20,914 nt of DNA, from positions 963-21,876 of the forward strand of contig DANB01000040.1 of assembly GCA_002497245.1 (NCBI GenBank), read 5' to 3'. The stretch is from Euryarchaeota archaeon UBA439. Lineage in GTDB: Archaea; Thermoplasmatota; Poseidoniia; Poseidoniales; Thalassarchaeaceae. Positions 1 to 6,911 of this stretch are shown here, piece after piece (position 1 is the first letter of the stretch; each line of letters begins with the position of its first letter). The notes under the pieces were generated by a model. The model was not told the origin of the DNA, did not search any database, and was given only the letters and a program-made list of their open reading frames with translations. Both the position numbers and the translations under genes were made by a program.

Positions 1-1083
1 AAAGTTGCAACTATATTGAAGCCATGGGCTTCTGTCGCAAGTGATTTATCAAGACTTTTTGATGATGAGAGAGTTAGATTAGCTATGTCCTTCCAGACAA
101 AGTACCTTGGAATGAGTCCATTTCACGCCCCGTCGTTATTTACAATACTAGCATTTTTAGAATATGAACATGGTATATTTCATGCTAAAGGAGGATTGGG
201 CTCAATTACTAAAAGAATGTCTGAGATTGCCATCGAACTCGGAGTCGAGATTAAACTTGAAACCGAAGTTGAAGAACTAATTTTTGACAACAAAACAGTT
301 GTTGGAGTAAAGACAAATAATGGCGATTATCTAGCAAAGAAGGTAGTTCTTAATGCCGATTTTGCTCATGCCATGTCCACATTAATTCCTGACAATAAGA
401 GAAAACGTTGGTCAAATAAGAAATTAGAAAGTAAAGGTTACTCATGCTCTACATTTATGCTATATTTAGGAATTGATAAGTTGTATGATAAACCTCATCA
501 TCAGATTTATGCCTCTGAGAAATATGAAGAAAATTTGAAAGATATTACCAATCATAAGATTACTTGGGAAGATCCTTCTCTTTATGTCCAGAATGCCTGT
601 ATAACAGATTCTAGTTTGGCACCTTCTGGTCAATCCACATTGTATGTATTAGTACCAGTTCCAAATACGCATGATAGTATAAAATGGGACGATATTAAAG
701 ATAAATATAGTGAAGTTATACTTGATACTATGGAAGATAAGCTTGGATTTGAAAATGTAAGAGATTCCATAGTATCCAAGACAATAGTTACTCCGGATGA
801 TTGGAGCTCTTCCGACATTTATCGTGGAGCAGTTTTCAATTTGGCCCATTCATTGGATCAAATGCTATGGAGACGTCCTCAGAATAGATTTGAAGAATTC
901 AATAATTTATTCCTTGTCGGTGGAGGGACACATCCAGGAAGTGGACTTCCTACAATTTTTGAAAGTGGGAGAATAACTAGTAAATTGATTCTTTCTGATT
1001 TAGGCTTGGAGCCGGATTGGAACGGGATTGATATTTGGTTTGGAGACTTAAAGAAGCCAAAGGTAGTAAAACCTGTGGCATAG
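1..1083 (+). CDS. crtI: Phytoene desaturase (CrtI family), 5' truncated by the window edge
   Basis: FAD-dependent carotenoid desaturase that introduces double bonds into phytoene on the way to lycopene. The frame is open from base 1, so the TTG at 16 is an internal Leu codon and not a start. About 360 C-terminal residues are present; CrtI proteins are usually near 490-500 residues, so the N-terminal Rossmann GxGxxG region lies upstream of the window. Visible family marks are the GGLGSITKRM segment followed by a second nucleotide-binding-like strand region (ELGVEIKLETEVEEL), the KVVLNADFAHA stretch, and the C-terminal FAD-contact motif GGGTHPGSGLPTIFESGR. It is followed after 50 bases by the ABA4-like gene on the same strand and then by convergent crtB, so it sits in a carotenoid cluster. 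The exact desaturation product cannot be read from sequence; related amine-oxidase-fold carotenoid isomerases or ketolases are less likely. Confidence 0.9.
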   Translation, partial: KVATILKPWASVASDLSRLFDDERVRLAMSFQTKYLGMSPFHAPSLFTILAFLEYEHGIFHAKGGLGSITKRMSEIAIELGVEIKLETEVEELIFDNKTVVGVKTNNGDYLAKKVVLNADFAHAMSTLIPDNKRKRWSNKKLESKGYSCSTFMLYLGIDKLYDKPHHQIYASEKYEENLKDITNHKITWEDPSLYVQNACITDSSLAPSGQSTLYVLVPVPNTHDSIKWDDIKDKYSEVILDTMEDKLGFENVRDSIVSKTIVTPDDWSSSDIYRGAVFNLAHSLDQMLWRRPQNRFEEFNNLFLVGGGTHPGSGLPTIFESGRITSKLILSDLGLEPDWNGIDIWFGDLKKPKVVKPVA

Positions 1084-1133
1084 TTATGTAAATTATTAGA
1101 GAGATAAGAATTTTAATTAATTGAGATGATAAA

Positions 1134-1562
1134 ATGGATTTGTATGACTTATCTTTCTTCTTGTCTACAATGTGGGTCGGTCCATTTTGGTTCGCAATGT
1201 TAATTTATCCAAATCATGAAAGGACACATCAAATAATGGAAGGCCCTTGGTTTTTCCTTGGTCCAATATTGATATGGTATTTGGTTTCATTTTCAGACAT
1301 TTCAAGTTTAATTGATTTATTTATTGACACCATGGATCCTAATCTAGCATTACAAAGTCTTGCTGATTTACTTGGAACTAAAGCGGGAGCATCTGCAGCT
1401 TGGTCTCACATGGTTGCTGGTGATATATTTGTTACACGATGGATTTGGAAAAGATGTATAGAATCAAATTGCGAAAAATGGAAATTGTTATTATCAGTAT
1501 TTTTTGGAGTAATGCTAATGCCAATTGGATTAATTCTTAGCATAATTTTAGTTAGAAAATAA
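1134..1562 (+). CDS. ABA4-like (DUF4281) small membrane protein in carotenoid cluster
   Basis: A 142-residue, strongly hydrophobic protein with about four membrane segments (roughly residues 10-25, 38-55, 85-105 and 118-140). The pattern of an N-terminal WVGPFWFAMLIYPNHERTHQ segment, a central AWSHMVAGDIFVTRWIW segment and a C-terminal MPIGLILSIIL helix matches my memory of the DUF4281 / ABA4-like family. The plant member ABA4 is needed for neoxanthin formation. Its position between crtI and crtB suggests that it modifies or cyclises a carotenoid, which is inference. A Shine-Dalgarno-like GAGATGAT lies just upstream of the ATG. The 3' end, including the stop, lies in a perfect inverted repeat shared with crtB. 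It could instead be an unrelated membrane protein such as a lycopene cyclase of the CrtYcd type, but I do not see that family's motifs. Confidence 0.65.
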   Translation: MDLYDLSFFLSTMWVGPFWFAMLIYPNHERTHQIMEGPWFFLGPILIWYLVSFSDISSLIDLFIDTMDPNLALQSLADLLGTKAGASAAWSHMVAGDIFVTRWIWKRCIESNCEKWKLLLSVFFGVMLMPIGLILSIILVRK

Positions 1563-1574
1563 TTTTATTTTCTA
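1553..1574. terminator. Perfect inverted repeat spanning two convergent stop codons
   Basis: Arms TAGAAAATAA (1553-1562) and TTATTTTCTA (1565-1574) are exact reverse complements, separated by the two bases TT. The left arm ends with the TAA stop of the ABA4-like gene; the right arm begins with the complement of the crtB stop. Both proteins therefore end in Arg-Lys encoded by AGA AAA TAA. The symmetric placement and the T-rich run read on each strand suggest a bidirectional transcription terminator. That role is inferred. Confidence 0.5.
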
Positions 1575-2587
1575 GCAGATATAGACCAAAGACCAAGAGC
1601 AGACAGTGCAAATCCTATTTTTCTCATAAATCCTAGTTGCAGTCTTTTAGAGAGAACATCTCCGTTTCTTCTTTCAGCCTCTGAAACAATACTCGAGTAT
1701 ACTGCACACATCATATGAGGATTTCTTCTGGAATCCTTTTCTACCAAAGGTATCAAATTTAAAGCTATATTTCTATGTGTTTTTGTTCTATTAATGTAGT
1801 GTTTCATAAATCGTTTCCATTTCTTACTGCTAGCTAAATTGATATTTTCTATTTCTTCAGGCCTGATATTGAAAATTTCTAATTCGTCTGTTGGTAAATA
1901 TAGTCTACCTCTTTCTCTATCTTCTTGGATATCACGTAGCACATTGACCATTTGCAAGAATATTCCCATTTCTTCGGCATATTCTCTTGCATCTGGATCA
2001 TTATAACCATATATTTCTATCAAGCTTAAACCAACAGTAGATGCAACTTTGAAACAATAACCTCTCAGATCTTCGAAACTTTGATAATTAGTTGGAAATA
2101 GATCATCTTCCATTCCTTCAATCAATAATTTCAAATCTGAAATTCTAATTGGAAACTTTCCTAATGTATCTTTTAGAGCTATAAATATTGGATGTTTCAC
2201 ATCTAGTCCTGAATCTATTGCATCTAGATTATCTCTGAACCATAGCAGTGCTCTTACTCTTTGAAAGTGGTTTTTATCATTATTTGATGGTTCACTCATT
2301 CTTTCTATTCCCAAAGCAATAGCCCTATATTCTGCTCTCTGATTCAAATCTAGAATCTCTTCTTTTTCCAAAACAGAAAGATCCGGAAGCCAGTCTCCAT
2401 CTACAATGTCATCTACTTTCCTACAGAATGCATACAATGCATGAACCGAAGATCTTTTCTCAGTCGGTAAAGATTTGAATGATCTTAGAAACGAAGTAGA
2501 AGCAGATCTTGTAATTTCCTCACAGATTTGGTATGCCTCAGCTACAGAGATTTTGCCGCCGACCTTCTCCTTGCTGAACAAAACCAT
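1565..2587 (-). CDS. crtB: Phytoene synthase (squalene/phytoene synthase family)
   Basis: Condenses two geranylgeranyl diphosphates head-to-head to phytoene, the first committed carotenoid step. The 340-residue protein has both aspartate-rich Mg-diphosphate motifs: DDIVD at residues 59-63, preceded by HALYAFCRKV, and DIQED at 219-223 inside QMVNVLRDIQEDRERGRLYLP, the usual phytoene synthase signature. Its length fits bacterial and archaeal CrtB, perhaps 30 residues long. The start is ATG, with an AT-rich TTCATAAT stretch about 26-30 bases upstream on the minus strand, fitting a promoter with a short or absent leader. It is convergent with the ABA4-like gene, two bases apart, and divergent from the DUF971 gene. 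A squalene synthase cannot be fully excluded, but the adjacent crtI makes phytoene the likely product. Confidence 0.92.
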   Translation of the reverse strand: MVLFSKEKVGGKISVAEAYQICEEITRSASTSFLRSFKSLPTEKRSSVHALYAFCRKVDDIVDGDWLPDLSVLEKEEILDLNQRAEYRAIALGIERMSEPSNNDKNHFQRVRALLWFRDNLDAIDSGLDVKHPIFIALKDTLGKFPIRISDLKLLIEGMEDDLFPTNYQSFEDLRGYCFKVASTVGLSLIEIYGYNDPDAREYAEEMGIFLQMVNVLRDIQEDRERGRLYLPTDELEIFNIRPEEIENINLASSKKWKRFMKHYINRTKTHRNIALNLIPLVEKDSRRNPHMMCAVYSSIVSEAERRNGDVLSKRLQLGFMRKIGFALSALGLWSISARK

Positions 2588-2658
2588 ACCCCTCTGAAAT
2601 GCACATAGATTATGAATGAGTGTTTTCCGACCATTCAGAAAATAGTGTTTTTTACCCC

Positions 2659-2665
2659 TTATATT
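2659..2665 (+). promoter_or_regulatory. TATA-like element of the DUF971 gene
   Basis: TTATATT lies 28-34 bases before the ATG at 2693, the spacing expected for an archaeal TATA box driving a leaderless or near-leaderless transcript. No Shine-Dalgarno sequence precedes that ATG, in agreement. The 105-base region 2588-2692 also has to hold the divergent crtB promoter. Confidence 0.45.
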
Positions 2666-2692
2666 GAAGCATGAAACCTCTTCCGAAACATC

Positions 2693-3019
2693 ATGGGAGA
2701 GGGAGACATACTTACAGACTTAGAGCGTAGTGATGAAGATTGTATTCTCAGATTTGCAGATGGTGCCTCATACAAGTTGAGTTATTTGTCTATTAGATCT
2801 CGATGTCAATGCGCTAAATGTAAACCTCGACAAGAAAATGAACAGAGGATTATTGAGTTAGAAGAAGAACTCTCACGCTTAATGTTAGAGAAACCTCAGG
2901 TCGAACTTGTTGGTAGATATGGTATTCGTTTTGAATGGCCTACTGGCTGTTCATCTGGCATACATTCTTTTTCTCATTTAAGGAAAGTTTCAGAGGAACT
3001 TGGTAAGCAATTAGATTAG
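2693..3019 (+). CDS. DUF971 family protein with CxCxxC cluster
   Basis: A 108-residue protein resembling the DUF971 / gamma-butyrobetaine-hydroxylase N-terminal-like domain. The features are a short beta region with FADG, then LSIRSRCQCAKCKP with Cys at 38, 40 and 43 (a likely metal site), then VGRYGIRFEWPTGCSSGIHSFSHLR near the C terminus, matching the family's VGxYxxxxxWxDGHxxGIYxxxxLR pattern. A charged helical insert (about residues 46-68, rich in Glu) separates the halves. In bacteria the domain occurs alone or fused to Mrp-type P-loop proteins and to BBOX-type hydroxylases; the stand-alone function is unknown. It is divergent from crtB and followed by pus10 after a GC-richer leader. It may be a bacterial acquisition, which is inference. 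Confidence 0.7.
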   Translation: MGEGDILTDLERSDEDCILRFADGASYKLSYLSIRSRCQCAKCKPRQENEQRIIELEEELSRLMLEKPQVELVGRYGIRFEWPTGCSSGIHSFSHLRKVSEELGKQLD

Positions 3020-3076
3020 AATCTGGTTTCCGAAGTCCTGAAATGTAATTTGCATTCGCATTAGGTCGTCGGATGT

Positions 3077-3091
3077 ACGGGTCGTCCCCGT
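3077..3091 (+). promoter_or_regulatory. Hairpin in GC-rich leader of pus10
   Basis: ACGGG (3077-3081) pairs with CCCGT (3087-3091) around a five-base loop. The stretch 3064-3100 is clearly richer in G and C than the flanking genes. It lies 10-24 bases before the first possible start of pus10. It could be a leader structure or a weak terminator for the DUF971 gene. Confidence 0.3.
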
Positions 3092-3109
3092 TTTACGGCT
3101 GTGATAAAT

Positions 3110-4528
3110 ATGAAAGAAGAAAATCTTGAAGATGATATTGAGGATGACTCATGGGCATTATATGCCGATGCTAGTTACGGAAACTCAGTAGTCGAGTCAG
3201 AAGAAACAATTGATTCAAATCTTGAAAAAGAAGAAGAATGGTTTGATGGAGACGATTTTGAATTCGAGGGTTCAACAATAAATTGGGATGCTCCTCCTTG
3301 TCCAGCCCCACTCGGAATTGAACATATTATTCGTATAGGGTGCTGTGATTTTTGCATTGATAGGTTAGCTGGTAGACGTACTAATTCGAAAGGCAAAGAA
3401 GGCGGTAAAGAAATACGTAAGGAGGCATTTCAGGCTAATCCTGAATTAGAATCTTCATTGAAAAATGAACTATGCCCTATGTGTGAAGATTTGTTTGATG
3501 ATGTAGATAATATAGTTACTAGAATAATCGAAAAGATAGGGCAAGTAGAGCATTCTACAATTCAACTCGGCATACATCTGCCAAAAGATCTGGTCGATGA
3601 GGAAGATAAGATCAGATCAAGACATGGTTCTCCAGGTTCTGCTCCCTTGAAATCATCTTTTGTTCGAGCTATTCAAGAGAAATTATCTATTACTGTGAAG
3701 GATGTTAGTTTTGTCAAGGAAAGGCCCGATCTAATGATTTTAGTTGATGGCTTAACTCTCAAGGTGGATGTGGATGTAAGGCCAGTTTTTCTTTATGGCA
3801 GATATCGTAAGTTAATTCGAGAACTTCCCCAGACGCGGTGGCCCTGTAGAGCCTGTAGAGGTCGTTCTGGTGGTTGTGAGTCATGTAATAACACCGGACT
3901 TCAGTATATCGAATCTGTTCAAGATTTGATAGGTGAACCTATTCGTCTTGCATTGACCGCCGAAGACACATCATTCCATGGAATGGGGAGAGAAGATATT
4001 GATGTTCGATGCTTAGGCCAAGGTCGCCCTTTTGTCATTGAGATTAAAAAACCTGGAACAAGAATGGTTGATTTAGAAGAAATACAAAATATTGTCAATC
4101 AGAATGCGAAAGAGAAGGTTGAGATCAACAGTCTTAGATGGTCAAATCGCTCAGAAGTAGTGAAGGTCAAGGAAAGTCGTTCTGAGAAATCATATACAAT
4201 CAGATTTAGAGTGGAAGACATCCCCGATCAAGAGACTGTAATTGAATCGATATCTACACTCTCTGGAGTTACTCTAGCACAAGAAACACCTCAGCGAGTT
4301 TCTCATCGTAGAGCTGCAAAAACCCGTAAGAGGCAAATCATTCAACTTTCAGATATTGTAGTAGAAGGAGATGAAGTACAGTTCTTTGTTCGTTGTGAGG
4401 CTGGAACATATGTTAAGGAATTAGTACATTCAGATGAAGGCCGAACAGTACCTTCAGTTAGTAGTGTGTTAGGAGATAAAGAATGTACTGTAATTTGGCT
4501 CGATGTCGAAGATATTCACTATGAATGA
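3110..4528 (+). CDS. pus10: tRNA pseudouridine synthase Pus10
   Basis: Makes pseudouridine in the T-arm of archaeal tRNA (positions 54/55). The catalytic Asp is in GREDIDVRCLGQGRPFVIEI, where D296 (numbering from ATG 3110) follows the GRE, in line with the GRxD-type motif of other pseudouridine synthases. The C terminus AGTYVKELVHSDEGRTVPS is also typical. Cysteine pairs near the N terminus (CPAPLGIEH..GCCDFC and CPMC) and a second cluster CRACRGRSGGCESC fit the zinc-binding and THUMP-associated regions of the family. The first 60 or so residues are very acidic and not obviously part of the core, giving 472 residues against roughly 390-430 in many archaea. An in-frame GTG at 3101 is an alternative start. 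It precedes the eL21-rpoF cluster, a common euryarchaeal neighbourhood. Confidence 0.93.
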   Translation: MKEENLEDDIEDDSWALYADASYGNSVVESEETIDSNLEKEEEWFDGDDFEFEGSTINWDAPPCPAPLGIEHIIRIGCCDFCIDRLAGRRTNSKGKEGGKEIRKEAFQANPELESSLKNELCPMCEDLFDDVDNIVTRIIEKIGQVEHSTIQLGIHLPKDLVDEEDKIRSRHGSPGSAPLKSSFVRAIQEKLSITVKDVSFVKERPDLMILVDGLTLKVDVDVRPVFLYGRYRKLIRELPQTRWPCRACRGRSGGCESCNNTGLQYIESVQDLIGEPIRLALTAEDTSFHGMGREDIDVRCLGQGRPFVIEIKKPGTRMVDLEEIQNIVNQNAKEKVEINSLRWSNRSEVVKVKESRSEKSYTIRFRVEDIPDQETVIESISTLSGVTLAQETPQRVSHRRAAKTRKRQIIQLSDIVVEGDEVQFFVRCEAGTYVKELVHSDEGRTVPSVSSVLGDKECTVIWLDVEDIHYE

Positions 4529-4581
4529 GTAATTAACTAAATCCGAGTACTTAAGAATACGAGTCAGGTCGACCGCTTCCA

Positions 4582-4594
4582 AGACCTACGGTCT
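4582..4594 (+). promoter_or_regulatory. Leader hairpin before the eL21 ribosome binding site
   Basis: AGACC (4582-4586) pairs perfectly with GGTCT (4590-4594) around TAC, ending three bases before the Shine-Dalgarno AGGTGAT at 4598-4604. A palindromic GGTCGACC lies upstream at 4568-4575. The element could modulate translation of the ribosomal protein operon. That is inference from position only. Confidence 0.35.
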
Positions 4595-4597
4595 GTA

Positions 4598-4604
4598 AGG
4601 TGAT
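4598..4604 (+). promoter_or_regulatory. Strong Shine-Dalgarno of eL21
   Basis: AGGTGAT, a near-perfect complement of the archaeal 16S 3' end, ends three bases before the ATG at 4608. It shows that this organism uses leadered, SD-dependent initiation for at least some genes. Confidence 0.6.
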
Positions 4605-4607
4605 ATC

Positions 4608-4904
4608 ATGGTGACAAGAACACATGGACAACGTCAAGGAACACGTTCAATTCTTAAGAAAAGTAAACGTGACAGAGGTCGAGTTTTCATTAATAGAGTA
4701 ATGCATCCTTATACCGAAGGTGATAGAGTAGCTATTGTTTTAGATGGTGCTCAGCACAAGGGGATGCCTCATCGAAGATTTCAGGGACGTACAGGAATTA
4801 TTGCTGGAAAGCAAGGACGTGCCTATGTTGTTAACTTTAAAGATGGCAACATGAAAAAGACAGTAGTTGCTCGTCCCGAGCATCTTAAACCAATTAAGGA
4901 ATGA
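4608..4904 (+). CDS. rpl21e: Large-subunit ribosomal protein eL21 (L21e)
   Basis: Archaeal/eukaryotic-specific 50S protein. The 98-residue sequence has the diagnostic GxRxxTR-like start (THGQRQGTRSILKKSKRDRG), the KOW-like region HPYTEGDRVAIVLDGAQHKGMPHRRFQGRTG and the basic ending RPEHLKP. Its length is normal for the family. A strong SD precedes the ATG. It is directly coupled to rpoF, whose possible first ATG overlaps its stop. The order eL21-rpoF-DUF655-ksgA is conserved in Euryarchaeota and supports every call in this block. Confidence 0.96.
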   Translation: MVTRTHGQRQGTRSILKKSKRDRGRVFINRVMHPYTEGDRVAIVLDGAQHKGMPHRRFQGRTGIIAGKQGRAYVVNFKDGNMKKTVVARPEHLKPIKE

Positions 4905-4909
4905 TTTTT

Positions 4910-5263
4910 ATGAACGAAAAAGAATTTGTAGATTTTGCTACAGTACGTGAACTTCTATCAGATGCTAGAGAAAGACGTGGTGATTTATCTTACGAACAAA
5001 TAATGGCTTTACAACATGCTGAGTGGGCAGCATCGACTAACAGAGGAGGAACTAAGACAGATCCGAAAGTATTCGTTGCGCTTTACAAAGCTCTTTCTGA
5101 AAATGAGAAATTATCCCAATATCCAGAAATTTGTTCGAAGTTAGCAGAGCTAACTCCTTTGAATGTGAAAGGCGTTAGGGTAATAATCTCAAGTAAGAGA
5201 ATTGCAATGGATACATCTGAGGTTGAAGAAATCATCACTGTAATCAGACAACACGTTCTTTGA
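4910..5263 (+). CDS. rpoF: DNA-directed RNA polymerase subunit F (Rpb4 homologue)
   Basis: Stalk subunit that pairs with RpoE (Rpb7) and helps promoter opening and RNA binding. The family pattern is visible: an N-terminal tip region, GDLSYEQIMALQHAEWAAST in the middle, and the C-terminal HRDC-like ELTPLNVKGVRVIISSKR followed by an acidic helix. The length of about 117 residues is normal. Two starts are possible. ATG 4901 overlaps the eL21 stop as ATGA. ATG 4910 has AAGGA nine bases upstream, whereas for 4901 the AAGGA touches the start codon, so I prefer 4910. Either way translation is coupled to eL21. A T-rich run (CTTTTTAAT) follows at about 5275. Confidence 0.93.
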   Translation: MNEKEFVDFATVRELLSDARERRGDLSYEQIMALQHAEWAASTNRGGTKTDPKVFVALYKALSENEKLSQYPEICSKLAELTPLNVKGVRVIISSKRIAMDTSEVEEIITVIRQHVL

Positions 5264-5328
5264 GTGTAAATAGTACTTTTTAATGAATTAATTATTGAAT
5301 AAAGACCTGTCTCAGGTGGTTGTAAATT

Positions 5329-5901
5329 ATGTATGCGAACTCACCTTCCGATGCCGGAGACGGCCCTTCATCGATTTTTTTAGGTGAAACTCATTTGAGA
5401 ATTTTAGATATTTCTGAAAGAAGGCCGGTTGGTCATGAAGTACATGCATTGACAGAGCCGTCTTTGTATTTGGTTCGAGCTAGGGTAATAGATAAAGAAG
5501 GAATTACTAGTGGTTCGAGACTAATAATCGAGGAAAATAAGGTTGGTCCTCTTTCATTACTTCGTTATCGAGATTTATCCTCAAATAGTGAGGATATAAT
5601 TCTTGATGAATTAATAGGCGCTATAAAAGACAATTCAGAAACTCATCTTGGTTTCTATAATCGCGCGAATAATATTTCTTTGAAAGTCCACGCTTTCCAA
5701 CTTCTTCCGGGAGTTGGAAAATCTAAGGCTCAGAAAATGGTTCAATCTCGAGGAATGGCTGGTTGGATGGAATTTTCAGAGGTGGATGAAGCTTGTGAAA
5801 TAGATTCTGTTAGATTATTGGCTGAAAGATATTTAATTGAAATTGAAGATCCATTAAATAATCGAAGTATACTTGATCATCTTATTCGCTCATCTAATTA
5901 A
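5329..5901 (+). CDS. DUF655 family nucleic-acid-binding protein
   Basis: An archaeal conserved protein of 190 residues. The first half (about 20-100) looks like the small beta domain of the family. The second half has a helix-hairpin-helix unit FQLLPGVGKSKAQKMVQSRG near residues 123-142, followed by helices ending in ERYLIEIEDP. HhH units bind nucleic acid without sequence specificity, and the conserved placement between rpoF and ksgA points to a role in ribosome or RNA metabolism, which is unproven. CAGGTGG upstream of the ATG at 5329 can act as a Shine-Dalgarno. The AT-rich 65-base gap after rpoF (5264-5328) may hold a promoter. The gene is followed by ksgA with a 12-base gap. Confidence 0.85.
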   Translation: MYANSPSDAGDGPSSIFLGETHLRILDISERRPVGHEVHALTEPSLYLVRARVIDKEGITSGSRLIIEENKVGPLSLLRYRDLSSNSEDIILDELIGAIKDNSETHLGFYNRANNISLKVHAFQLLPGVGKSKAQKMVQSRGMAGWMEFSEVDEACEIDSVRLLAERYLIEIEDPLNNRSILDHLIRSSN

Positions 5902-5913
5902 TCTGGAATTACT

Positions 5914-6819
5914 ATGGACGATTTAGACCCTAGATTGTTAGTCGACTTACTCAGAGACCATATTGTTCCCAATAAGTCACTTGGACAACATTTTCTCCTT
6001 GATCAAGACGTTATTTCTCGTTCAATTGAGATTTGTCAGGAACAAGGTGTTCCATTAAATTCTCAATCTAAGGTACTTGAGATTGGTCCCGGTCCCGGTT
6101 CTCTGACTCTCTCTCTACTAAGAAGTGAGTCTAATGTTATTGGAATTGAGATAGACAGTGAAGCAGTCTCGCACTTAGAAAGAATCTTTGGTAATGCAGA
6201 CGGCAAACTTGAGATTATTCATGGGGATGTTTTGAAAGTTAGATGGCCTAATAATCTCTCACACATTGTTGCTAATTTACCATATCAAATCTCTAGCCCT
6301 GTTCTTGATTTAATTCAACAATATCATTATCGTAGTCCATTAAAGGCCATAGTAATCCTAGTTCAAGATGAATTCGCAGAACGAATGTCTATGGAATATT
6401 TCGGTTCATTAAGCCCTCTTGGGTTATCTCTATGGCTCGATTTTGATGTGAAATTAGACAAGAAAGTTCCAGGCGGTGCTTTCAGTCCCGCTCCAAGAGT
6501 AAATTCACGATTAGTTACACTTATTCCAGTAGATCGTTCAATTGAGAATGGTGAAATTAATCGTAAGATGTTCCGAATAATCACGCATCATTGTTTTTCT
6601 AGTCGTAGGAAGAAGATTAAGACATTATTATCAAAAACTCCTCAAAGAATTAGTAGAGTAAATGGTTGGCATAAATCTCGATGGAAGTCCGCAATTGAAG
6701 ATTTGCTTTCTAGTCCTCCTGAAGGTTTTTCTGAAAACTGGTTTGATAACAGACCAGATATGCTTGAACCAGAAGAATGGGCTATAATTGCTAATAGAAT
6801 ATCTTCTTATGACGAATGA
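5914..6819 (+). CDS. ksgA: 16S rRNA adenine dimethyltransferase KsgA/RsmA (Dim1)
   Basis: Uses S-adenosylmethionine to dimethylate the two adjacent adenosines in helix 45 of 16S rRNA during small-subunit maturation. All main motifs are present in the 301-residue protein: PNKSLGQHFL at 19-28, SAM-binding VLEIGPGPGSLT at 54-65, acidic ribose-binding IEID around 78-81, HGDVL at 103-107, and the catalytic NLPYQIS from 121. The C-terminal helical domain (about 200-301) has the FSSRRKKIKTLL segment of the family. It is expected in the same transcript as DUF655. No clear Shine-Dalgarno is seen before the ATG, suggesting coupled translation. No key residue is missing. Confidence 0.96.
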   Translation: MDDLDPRLLVDLLRDHIVPNKSLGQHFLLDQDVISRSIEICQEQGVPLNSQSKVLEIGPGPGSLTLSLLRSESNVIGIEIDSEAVSHLERIFGNADGKLEIIHGDVLKVRWPNNLSHIVANLPYQISSPVLDLIQQYHYRSPLKAIVILVQDEFAERMSMEYFGSLSPLGLSLWLDFDVKLDKKVPGGAFSPAPRVNSRLVTLIPVDRSIENGEINRKMFRIITHHCFSSRRKKIKTLLSKTPQRISRVNGWHKSRWKSAIEDLLSSPPEGFSENWFDNRPDMLEPEEWAIIANRISSYDE

Positions 6820-6872
6820 TTGAGACAATTCTGACCGTGACTTGATAGCATACGCATGATTCGGCGAGTTAC

Positions 6873-6897
6873 TGCGAAGCCTATGGCAAGAGTCGCA
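6873..6897 (+). promoter_or_regulatory. Nested hairpin in leader of the HhH/zinc-ribbon gene
   Basis: Outer arms TGCGA (6873-6877) and TCGCA (6893-6897) enclose an inner GCC-TAT-GGC stem-loop (6879-6887). It lies 14 bases before the ATG at 6912, just upstream of a Shine-Dalgarno-like GAGAGGT. The whole 92-base gap after ksgA is richer in G and C than its flanks. It may be a leader structure. Confidence 0.3.
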
Positions 6898-6911
6898 AGA
6901 GAGGTTTTGTT

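Noticed and set aside
16..30. TTG at 16 as the start of crtI
   Set aside because: The frame is open from base 1 and the product lacks the N-terminal FAD-binding part, so the gene is simply cut by the window.
630..849. Two overlapping minus-strand frames inside crtI
   Set aside because: They overlap a well-supported crtI reading frame, contain low-complexity Ser/Ile/Phe-rich products and have no start signals.
1134..1562. ABA4-like protein as a CrtYcd-type lycopene cyclase
   Set aside because: Size and position could fit, but the cyclase-domain acidic PxE-type motifs are not seen, whereas the DUF4281-like segments are.
3020..3100. Possible tRNA or small RNA gene in the GC-rich gap
   Set aside because: No cloverleaf, no T-arm TTCRA-like sequence and too short; only one five-base hairpin.
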